Shown here one piece after another: positions 49,378 through 56,442 of a DNA stretch of 64,000 nucleotides (positions within the stretch are counted from its first letter, which is position 1; each line of letters starts with the position of its first letter). The notes under the pieces are model-generated. The model was not told where the DNA came from and did no database searches. It was given only the letters and a program-made list of their open reading frames with translations. The stretch is from NCBI GenBank assembly GCA_966112615.1, contig CBHWDO010000007.1:1-64000 (forward strand), read 5' to 3'. The position numbers and the translations under genes were made by a program. The DNA comes from Flavitalea sp966112615. GTDB lineage: Bacteria; Bacteroidota; Bacteroidia; Chitinophagales; Chitinophagaceae.

Positions 49378-50880
49378 TTATCTTGAGTAATTCGGAGCTT
49401 CTCTTGTAATCTCGATATCGTGTGCGTGACTTTCTTTCATACCTGCATTTGTAATTCTTACAAACTGTGATTGTGTTTGCAGGGTTCGAATATCTTTTGC
49501 ACCGCAATATCCCATACCAGCGCGAAGTCCACCAACATACTGGTAAACAATTTCACTGAGGTTTCCTTTGAATGCAACTCTGCCTTCAATTCCTTCCGGA
49601 ACAAATTTCTTGATATCATCTTCAACATCCTGGAAGTAACGATCGCCGGATCCCTGGCTCATAGCACCCAGTGAACCCATTCCGCGGTATTGTTTAAATT
49701 TACGTCCTTCATAGATGATGGTCTCACCTGGACTTTCCTCAGTTCCTGCAAATACTGATCCCATCATTACAACATTTGCACCTGCAGCAATGGCTTTAAC
49801 CAGGTCGCCGGTATAGCGGATACCACCATCAGCGATCAGTGGAACATTCAATTTATGAAGAACAGATGCAGCTTCCATGATAGCAGTGATCTGCGGAACA
49901 CCTGCCCCTGCAACAATCCTGGTGGTACAGATAGAACCTGGTCCGATACCAACTTTTACTGCATCAGCACCTGCTTCAGCGAGCGCTTTTGCACCTGCTG
50001 CAGTACCAACGTTTCCTGCGATCACCGGAAGGTTTTTGAAATTCTTTTTAACTGCTTTGAGTGCATCAATTACACCTTTGGTATGGCCGTGTGCACTGTC
50101 GAGGCAAACAACGTCTACACCGATCTGCTGAAGTGCAGATGCGCGATCCATCAGGTCGCTGGTGATACCAAGAGCAGCTCCAACGAGTAGACGGCCATAA
50201 CCATCTTTTACTGCATTTGGATTGCTGGTAACCTGGAGAATATCGCGGTAGGTGATAAGTCCTACAAGACGTCCGTTTTTAGCGATCACCGGCAATTTCT
50301 CGATCTTATATTGACTGAGGATCTTTTTTGCTTTTTTAAGGTCGGTTCCTTCGGGAGCTGTGATAAGATTTTCTTTGGTCATCACTTCACTGACCTTTTT
50401 ATTACCGTTTGTTTCGAAACGGAGGTCGCGGTTGGTAAGGATTCCGACAAGTTTTTGGGCATGGTCAACAATGGGAATTCCACCAATTCGGTTTTCCTTC
50501 ATGAGTTTAAGCGCATCGTCAATGGTGGCATCTACCAGTAGGGTTACCGGGTCGATGATCAGACCGCTTTCGCTTCTTTTCACTTTGCGAACCTGTTCAG
50601 CCTGTTTTTCAATGCTCATGTTTTTGTGCAGGATACCCACACCACCTTCTCTTGCCAGTGCGATGGCCAGGTTGGCTTCAGTAACGGTATCCATTGCAGA
50701 AGAAAGCAATGGAACGTTGAGTTCAATATTTTTTGTGAGATTGGAGCGGATGTTTACTTCGCGGGGTAGAACATCAGAGTAAGCAGGAACCAATAAAACG
50801 TCATCGAATGTTAAGCCTTCACCGAAAAATTTGCCTGGATTGGGAGTTTTGCCTTGCGCAGCGTTCTTAATTGTTGCCAT
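49378..50880 (-). CDS. guaB: IMP dehydrogenase GuaB
   Basis: The 500-residue enzyme converts IMP to XMP, the first step to GMP. I place the start at the ATG at 50880 (MATIKNAAQG); upstream methionines in the open frame lie in the promoter. Landmarks: FFGEGLTFDDVLLVPAYSD near the start, two CBS domains (about 105-225), GIGPGSICTTR with the catalytic Cys (about 310-320), and the flap with YRGMGSLGAMSQGSGDRY. The -7 box TATCTTTG ends only three bases before the ATG, so the mRNA may be leaderless. Confidence 0.96.
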   Translation of the reverse strand: MATIKNAAQGKTPNPGKFFGEGLTFDDVLLVPAYSDVLPREVNIRSNLTKNIELNVPLLSSAMDTVTEANLAIALAREGGVGILHKNMSIEKQAEQVRKVKRSESGLIIDPVTLLVDATIDDALKLMKENRIGGIPIVDHAQKLVGILTNRDLRFETNGNKKVSEVMTKENLITAPEGTDLKKAKKILSQYKIEKLPVIAKNGRLVGLITYRDILQVTSNPNAVKDGYGRLLVGAALGITSDLMDRASALQQIGVDVVCLDSAHGHTKGVIDALKAVKKNFKNLPVIAGNVGTAAGAKALAEAGADAVKVGIGPGSICTTRIVAGAGVPQITAIMEAASVLHKLNVPLIADGGIRYTGDLVKAIAAGANVVMMGSVFAGTEESPGETIIYEGRKFKQYRGMGSLGAMSQGSGDRYFQDVEDDIKKFVPEGIEGRVAFKGNLSEIVYQYVGGLRAGMGYCGAKDIRTLQTQSQFVRITNAGMKESHAHDIEITREAPNYSR

Positions 50881-50883
50881 GTG

Positions 50884-50916
50884 CAAAGATAATGTCATGG
50901 GTAAAAAAGTGCCAAA
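50884..50916 (-). promoter_or_regulatory. guaB promoter, predicted leaderless
   Basis: On the minus strand TTTG (50913-50916) lies 21 bases from TATCTTTG (50884-50891), both perfect matches. TATCTTTG is followed by only three bases before the guaB ATG at 50880, so transcription should start at or within about two bases of the start codon. Confidence 0.72.
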
Positions 50917-50931
50917 AGTTTTTTCCATAAC

Positions 50932-50980
50932 AGCGTTCAGCCCGCCCTTCGGGCGTTCAGCCCGGTAGGTTCAGCCCGGA
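50932..50980. repeat. GTTCAGCC hairpin repeat overlapping the dprA 3' end
   Basis: GTTCAGCC units at 50935-50942, about 50954-50961 and 50968-50976 flank a hairpin CGCCC-TTC-GGGCG (50943-50955). A GGTAG spacer resembles the GGTCC spacer of the 43.2-kb copy. The stop codon of dprA lies at 50937-50939, so the repeat encodes the C-terminal tail. Confidence 0.78.
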
Positions 50981-52070
50981 AGCGACGGCCGGGTAAGGAA
51001 TAGACAAGATTCTTCATTTCCAGGGATAGTAATACGGATGACAGTATAGAAGCATTGAAACCGGATTGCAGTAGCAGTTGATCGATATGCGCATTTTCAT
51101 TTTCAATTATGAGATGAAGAATTATTTTCTCCTGTTCCGTGGTCTCAACAAACAGGTCAGGCTGCAATATGGAGGAGCAGTTTTCTTTAAGCTCCCAACC
51201 CATGGTCTGAAGAAACTGATCAGCACCTGTATAGAGATTTGCCTTGTTTTGCTGGATCAGGTAATTGCATCCCTCACTTTTCTTATCAGTGATCTTTCCC
51301 GGCAATGCAAACACTTCCCGATTATACCCTGCTGCAAGATCCGCTGTGATCATACTTCCGCCCTTGATCCCGGTTTCTATCACCATAGTGGCATCACTCA
51401 ATCCTGCAACAATTCGATTCCTGCTGGGAAAATTGTGTTTATCGGGAGCAGTTCCGCTGATAAATTCAGTTAACAATCCTCCATTTGACACGATGGATTT
51501 TGCAAGTGAATTATTTTCCGGGGGATAGATCGTATCAAGCCCATGTGCCAGCACAGCAATAGTGGGAAGATCATGTTTTAGTGCGGCACGATGGGCAATA
51601 GTATCAATTCCAAAAGCAAGTCCACTGATAATCACCGGTTCGGCATTCCTGATCTCCTGGACAAAATGTTCAGTTACCATCTTTCCGTAATTACTGTTAC
51701 TGCGGGTTCCTACAATGGCAACAGATCGGCTAAAATTCAGATCAATACTGCCTTTCAGAAATAATAACACAGGTGGATCATAACAATGTAAGAGTCTCTT
51801 CGGATAATTTGGATGAGTGATAAAGTAAGGCTGCACTTTATATCGATCAATAAATTTTAATTCCTTTTCCGCAACGGAGAATTGCCTGAAATGCCTGATA
51901 GCACTGGCTCTTACTGAACCCATGCCTTCAATCTTTTCCAATGTGGAAACTGGTGCTGTAAATATTTTCTTTGCTTCTCCAAAAGTCTCAGCCAGGATCC
52001 TTGCCTGGATCTTGCCAATATTCGGAACCTGCGTTAGTGCTACCTGATATAAAAGGTCCTCCGTGATCAT
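50937..52070 (-). CDS. dprA: DNA-processing protein DprA
   Basis: The 377-residue protein binds ssDNA and loads RecA during natural transformation. The Rossmann-fold core is visible: SVAIVGTRSNSNYGKM (about 113-128), ISGLAFGIDTIAHR and FPSRNRIVAGLSDATMVIETG in pieces, then a C-terminal winged-helix-like domain (about 315-377). Other Bacteroidota DprA proteins usually end soon after a VxSLPG motif; here VYSLPGRRFRA is followed by EPTGLNARRAG, encoded by a GTTCAGCC repeat. The tail may be a late extension. It is divergent in regulation from guaB but cooriented. Confidence 0.93.
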   Translation of the reverse strand: MITEDLLYQVALTQVPNIGKIQARILAETFGEAKKIFTAPVSTLEKIEGMGSVRASAIRHFRQFSVAEKELKFIDRYKVQPYFITHPNYPKRLLHCYDPPVLLFLKGSIDLNFSRSVAIVGTRSNSNYGKMVTEHFVQEIRNAEPVIISGLAFGIDTIAHRAALKHDLPTIAVLAHGLDTIYPPENNSLAKSIVSNGGLLTEFISGTAPDKHNFPSRNRIVAGLSDATMVIETGIKGGSMITADLAAGYNREVFALPGKITDKKSEGCNYLIQQNKANLYTGADQFLQTMGWELKENCSSILQPDLFVETTEQEKIILHLIIENENAHIDQLLLQSGFNASILSSVLLSLEMKNLVYSLPGRRFRAEPTGLNARRAG

Positions 52071-52094
52071 GAATCACAAAGTTCCATTAGTACT

Positions 52095-54008
52095 TTATTT
52101 TAAGGAAAGTACTTTCATCTCTGTTCGCCTGTTTTTTGCACGTCCTTCTTCAGTATTATTCTCAGCGATCGGTTGTGTTTCACCGTATCCAGCAGCGCTT
52201 AAACGCGTAATATCTGCGCCCTTGCTCTGCAGGTATTGAACTACTGCAGCTGCTCTTTTTCTTGACAAGGCAAGATTGTCTTCAGGTTTGCCGACATTAT
52301 CTGTATGTCCTTCAATTCTGATCTTAATGGTTGGATTTTCTTTCAGCAACTGTAAAACCTGGTCTATCTCAATCAATGATTCAGGCTTCAGTTCTGCACT
52401 TTTCGTATCAAAGAAAATATTTTTCAAAACCACAGAAGCGTTGGCTACTAAAGGTTTCAGCGGAATGTCAACATTGTAGGTTGAGTCTGGTTCACGTTGA
52501 CTCAATGGATAATTCTCTGAATAAAAAAGATATCCTTTTCTATTTACATTGAAGGCATAATCTTTACCTACCGGTAATGTGATCAGGTAGTTGCCTGTTT
52601 CATCGGTCTGCACTTTACTAACTACTTCCCGGTTCGACAGATCCGTTAATTCAACAGCAGATGGCAATCCTTTCTTAGTGGCCTCGTCATATACTTTTCC
52701 TTTCACCCAAATAGTCCTTGCCGGCCTGATCCCTTCTCTTAATTCAAAACTATACAGGTCCAATCCACCTTTACTATCACTTCGGTCGCTTGCATAGAAT
52801 GCAGTTTTTCCATCGGCTGCTATAAATATGCTTCCTTCATTTTCTATCGTATTGATCGGGTAACCAAGATTGATTGCAGTGCTCCATTGATTTTGCTGTT
52901 CCTTCTTCACCATAAACAAATCCTGCAAACCATAACCCGGATGTCCATTTGAAGTGAAGTATAATGTATGATTATCGGCATGCATGAACGGTGCACCTTC
53001 TTCACCAATCGTATTGACACTGGGGCCAAGATTTTCGGGGGCAGTCCAGCTGCCATTTGGTAATCGATGAATTACGTAAATATCACTGTTGCCATATCCT
53101 CCAGGACGATTACTCGCAAAATATAGATCACGTTTGTCAGGCGAAAGACTGGGCGCGGATTCCCATGCTTCACTGTTTATATTGGAACCAAGATTTTCCG
53201 GCTCGCTCCATCCATCAGCAGTTTTGTATGAGATATAAAGATCACAGCTTCCATAACCATCGGGGAAATTACATCCAGTGAAGATCAGCCATTCACCATC
53301 CTGTGAAATGTTCTGTGCACCTTCATTCATATTCGTATTGATATTACCGACAAGTCCTAATGCCTGGCTGTAATTTTTTCCGTTGTAAGTGGCTCCAAAA
53401 AAATCTTCATTGAAGTACTTCACTTTGCGGGTGAAGATCAGTTGTTGTCCGTCGATGGTTTGTGTTGGATAATATTCTGAATAAATTGAATTGATGCTAT
53501 CGCCCATATTTTTTGGTTCGAAAGCATATTTCGATAGTTGATTCTTCTTTTCATAATCAATGGCAAAGCGATAGCATTGCTCACGATATGCAGCGGCTTT
53601 CACACTTTCAGGTCGTAGGCCTTTGAGTGATTGAAATTCTCTCAATGCTTCCAATGCTTCTTCAAACCTGCCTTTTCCAGCCAGGTTAATAGAATATGAT
53701 AATGCATAATCTTTAAAGCTTGAAGAATCAATGGACTTCGCACGCTGGTAATATGTGATAGCACTGTCGTAGTATTTCATCTCTCCGTACATCCCCGCGA
53801 TGGAAAGATGTGCATCGAAGAATGATGGCCAGATCTGAACTGCCTTTTTCAATTTGGCAATTCCAGCCTGTAGTTGCCCGTCGCGGGCTTCGATCATTGC
53901 TTCATTATACAATACACCTGCACGGTTTTTTTGCTTGTCAGATATATTTTGTGCAAGTGCTGAAATCGAGGTAAGGATCAGTGATATGGTGACGATAAGT
54001 CTGGTCAT
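52095..54008 (-). CDS. PorE-like protein: TPR, beta-propeller, CnaB-like and OmpA domains
   Basis: The 637-residue protein has a signal peptide (about 1-20, ending ALAQ) and four parts: TPR-like helices (about 20-180), a WD40-like PD40 propeller (about 190-430) with NxGxxINT and ASNRPGGYGNSDIYVI segments, a carboxypeptidase-regulatory/CnaB-like domain (about 445-530), and a C-terminal OmpA peptidoglycan-binding domain (GHTDNVGKPEDNLALSRKRA, about 580-600). That architecture is the one described for the type IX component PorE, so I call it PorE-like. No lipobox cysteine is seen. Confidence 0.85.
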   Translation of the reverse strand: MTRLIVTISLILTSISALAQNISDKQKNRAGVLYNEAMIEARDGQLQAGIAKLKKAVQIWPSFFDAHLSIAGMYGEMKYYDSAITYYQRAKSIDSSSFKDYALSYSINLAGKGRFEEALEALREFQSLKGLRPESVKAAAYREQCYRFAIDYEKKNQLSKYAFEPKNMGDSINSIYSEYYPTQTIDGQQLIFTRKVKYFNEDFFGATYNGKNYSQALGLVGNINTNMNEGAQNISQDGEWLIFTGCNFPDGYGSCDLYISYKTADGWSEPENLGSNINSEAWESAPSLSPDKRDLYFASNRPGGYGNSDIYVIHRLPNGSWTAPENLGPSVNTIGEEGAPFMHADNHTLYFTSNGHPGYGLQDLFMVKKEQQNQWSTAINLGYPINTIENEGSIFIAADGKTAFYASDRSDSKGGLDLYSFELREGIRPARTIWVKGKVYDEATKKGLPSAVELTDLSNREVVSKVQTDETGNYLITLPVGKDYAFNVNRKGYLFYSENYPLSQREPDSTYNVDIPLKPLVANASVVLKNIFFDTKSAELKPESLIEIDQVLQLLKENPTIKIRIEGHTDNVGKPEDNLALSRKRAAAVVQYLQSKGADITRLSAAGYGETQPIAENNTEEGRAKNRRTEMKVLSLK

Positions 54009-54051
54009 TTCGAATCTTTGCTTCGCAATGATAACAAAGATTCTTCCAGAA

Positions 54052-54675
54052 TCAGGGAACGTTAATGTATTTATGAATTTGTATGGAGATTTCCCACTTC
54101 GGATTTTCCTTTACATATTCGATGATCAGTGGCAGCATCTGTGCCGACTTTTCCCATTCGGGCTGAAGATATAGCTTACAACCCGGCGATACTGCAGCAG
54201 CATGTTCTTCCGCCCATTTAAAGTCAGTTTTATTGAAGATCACCACTTTAAGCTCGTTGGCCAGTGGTAAGATTTCCGGGAGGGGAGCTTTGAATTTTTT
54301 TGGGGAAAGACAGATCCAGTCCCAATCTCCTGACAAAGGGCTGGAACCGGAGGTTTCAATGTTTGTCTGAAATCCTGCTTTCTTCAGGGCGCTGGTAAGT
54401 GGTCCGCAATTGTGCAGGAGCGGTTCTCCTCCGGTAATGACTGCTAACCGGCCAGGGAATTTTGATGCCTCTTCCACAATTTGGTCCACAGAAATCTGCG
54501 GATGTTTCGAAGCGTCCCAGCTATCTTTCACATCACACCAAACACAACCCACATCGCATCCACCCAGCCTGATAAAATAGGCTGCTTTACCCTGGTGGTA
54601 GCCTTCCCCCTGGATGGTGTAGAAGGCTTCCATAACAGGATACTGGACGCTTTTTTCGATAACCGGTATATTCAT
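54052..54675 (-). CDS. queE: 7-carboxy-7-deazaguanine synthase QueE
   Basis: The 207-residue radical SAM enzyme converts 6-carboxy-tetrahydropterin into 7-carboxy-7-deazaguanine, an early step to queuosine. The Fe-S motif is C-x3-C-x2-C in GGCDVGCVWCDV (about 38-49). ITGGEPLLH follows. A QueE/QueD relation to the PTPS genes at 29-30 kb is plausible but those enzymes have the PTPS-type spacing. It lies eight bases after folD. Confidence 0.92.
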   Translation of the reverse strand: MNIPVIEKSVQYPVMEAFYTIQGEGYHQGKAAYFIRLGGCDVGCVWCDVKDSWDASKHPQISVDQIVEEASKFPGRLAVITGGEPLLHNCGPLTSALKKAGFQTNIETSGSSPLSGDWDWICLSPKKFKAPLPEILPLANELKVVIFNKTDFKWAEEHAAAVSPGCKLYLQPEWEKSAQMLPLIIEYVKENPKWEISIQIHKYINVP

Positions 54676-54683
54676 TTTTCTTA

Positions 54684-55559
54684 TCAGTTGTTTTCAGTGC
54701 AGGCCTGGAATGTATTGTGCATCAGGGCTGCAATGGTCATTGGTCCTACACCACCTGGTACTGGTGTGATATAGCTGCACTTCGGCGAAACTTCATCAAA
54801 TTTTACATCACCTTTGATCGCGTAACCTCTTTTTTTAGTTGCATCCGGAACGCGGGTAATACCAACGTCGATCACGATTGCGCCTTCTTTTACCATGTCG
54901 GCTGTTACAAATTCCGGACGACCAAGTGCTGCCACGATGATATCGGCCTGCTGACAGATCTCTTTAAGGTTTTTGGTATGGGAGTGACAAAGCGTAACCG
55001 TGCAATTGCCTGGATTGGTATTATTACTGAGCAAAACACTCATCGGACGGCCCACAATGTGACTACGGCCAATCACAACAGCATGCATTCCTTTAGTGTC
55101 AATTTTATAATGTGCCAGGAGCATCATGATCCCCTGTGGAGTTGCAGGAACAAAGCCAGGAAGGCTAAGCATCAATCTGCCGGCACTAACCGGGTGAAAT
55201 CCATCCACGTCTTTCGAGGGATTGATCGCATTGATGACTTTTTGTTCATCGATATGTTTTGGAAGCGGCAACTGGACAAGGATTCCGTCCACATCAGGAT
55301 CAGTATTGAGGTCCTCAATAACCGAAAGAAGTTCATGCTCGGTGGTAGTTTCTTCCAGTCTTACCAGGGAAGATTTAAAGCCGATATCATTACAGGTTTT
55401 TACTTTAGAGCCAACATAGGTTTCGCTGGCACCATTGCTACCAACGAGGATAGCTGCCAGGTGTGGAACCTTCCTGCCTTCTGCGATCAGTTGTCCAACC
55501 TTGATGGTCAGTTCTTCCTTGGTATGCTGGGATACCAGGTTGCCGTCTAGAATTTTCAT
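54684..55559 (-). CDS. folD: Methylenetetrahydrofolate dehydrogenase/cyclohydrolase FolD
   Basis: The 291-residue enzyme interconverts one-carbon tetrahydrofolate forms. I start at the ATG at 55559 (MKILDGNLVS). Landmarks are YVGSKVKTCNDIGF with the active-site Lys, DGILVQLPLPKHI, PATPQGIMMLL, VVIGRSHIVGRPMS and TPVPGGVGPMTIA. It is upstream of queE in one operon. Its promoter has a -7 box four bases before the ATG. Confidence 0.96.
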   Translation of the reverse strand: MKILDGNLVSQHTKEELTIKVGQLIAEGRKVPHLAAILVGSNGASETYVGSKVKTCNDIGFKSSLVRLEETTTEHELLSVIEDLNTDPDVDGILVQLPLPKHIDEQKVINAINPSKDVDGFHPVSAGRLMLSLPGFVPATPQGIMMLLAHYKIDTKGMHAVVIGRSHIVGRPMSVLLSNNTNPGNCTVTLCHSHTKNLKEICQQADIIVAALGRPEFVTADMVKEGAIVIDVGITRVPDATKKRGYAIKGDVKFDEVSPKCSYITPVPGGVGPMTIAALMHNTFQACTENN

Positions 55560-55563
55560 GGCG

Positions 55564-55595
55564 CAAAGGTAATCCTCTGTCCATCCCCACCCAAA
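55564..55595 (-). promoter_or_regulatory. folD promoter, predicted leaderless
   Basis: TTTG (55592-55595) and TACCTTTG (55564-55571) on the minus strand are 20 bases apart and both match perfectly. Four bases (CGCC) separate the -7 box from the folD ATG, so transcription should start near the A of the start codon. Confidence 0.78.
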
Positions 55596-55639
55596 TTGAC
55601 CGGAAAAGAATAATCCCATCTTTTTATGGTGTTTTCACC

Positions 55640-55670
55640 ATTGTCCTGAATTGGCTGGCCGATAGTTTTG
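55640..55670 (+). promoter_or_regulatory. Promoter of the 55675 gene, predicted leaderless
   Basis: ATTG (55640-55643, three of four matches) and TAGTTTTG (55663-55670, perfect) are 19 bases apart. The GTG start at 55675 begins four bases after the -7 box. It is divergent from the folD promoter. Confidence 0.6.
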
Positions 55671-55674
55671 GTTT

Positions 55675-56442
55675 GTGAGAAAGATATTACTGTGGATGTG
55701 GATGTTGACTGTGAGGGAGGCCAGCGGACAAGTTTTATTGCCCCATGGGGCAGGAACCATGCCCGGCTTTCCTTCTTTTCACAGCAAGGGGGATGTTTTC
55801 CGGTTTGCGCAAAACCCGGCTTTTTTGTCAAGATCAAAAGAGTGGTGCGCCGGATTGATGGTTGAGAAGCCCTGGCAGGTGAAATCTCTGTCGGTGGTCC
55901 AGGCTGAACTGCTGTTTCCCTCGAAAGGGTTTGTAATAAATGTTTCTGCCCGGCAATTTGGAAATAAAGATTTGGTGGATCGCCTTGTTTGCGCAGGAGC
56001 TGGTCGCTCATTAGGAAAGATCGATATTGGGATAAGAATGGGGCTTCAAACCCTGGGTGTCAAAGGGTATAGTTCCAGTCAATCCATATTAATGGAAGCG
56101 GGAATCCTGGCCGAATTGAATTCCTCCTCTCATTTCTTTATGAGTGCCAGGTCGTTGAATAAGGAGATGAGTATTTCTGCAGGAATTCACCAGGTGGTTT
56201 CAGAAGAAGTAATGCTGGGAATTTGTTTGATAAAAAATTCATCAAAACCCGTGGTTTTCCAAACTGAATTACTGTATAAGCCGGCAAGAAAAATTGAAAT
56301 AGACCTGGGGTTTTTTACCGGAATAAGAACAGTTTATTTTCTGACCGGATACCAGTTGAAAGATTTCAAAATTAGAATTGGAGCCAGGTTTGGAAATTAT
56401 ATCGGAACAATTCCTTCTATGGCCATAATGTATGCAAAATGA
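55675..56442 (+). CDS. Predicted outer-membrane protein of unknown function
   Basis: The 255-residue protein starts at GTG; a hydrophobic run (residues 3-14, ending EASGQV) looks like a signal peptide. The mature part alternates short hydrophobic strands with glycines and charged turns (FVINVSARQFGN, GYSSSQSILMEAGIL, FFTGIRTVYFLTGYQL, FKIRIGARFGNYIG), as in a small beta-barrel. I recognise no family. It overlaps the HhH-barrel gene by four bases (ATGA), so the products probably work together. Confidence 0.72.
   Translation: MRKILLWMWMLTVREASGQVLLPHGAGTMPGFPSFHSKGDVFRFAQNPAFLSRSKEWCAGLMVEKPWQVKSLSVVQAELLFPSKGFVINVSARQFGNKDLVDRLVCAGAGRSLGKIDIGIRMGLQTLGVKGYSSSQSILMEAGILAELNSSSHFFMSARSLNKEMSISAGIHQVVSEEVMLGICLIKNSSKPVVFQTELLYKPARKIEIDLGFFTGIRTVYFLTGYQLKDFKIRIGARFGNYIGTIPSMAIMYAK

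Noticed and set aside
54717..55550. 277-codon frame antisense to folD
   Set aside because: FolD motifs on the minus strand are clear; this frame has low-complexity cysteine-rich text typical of antisense reads.
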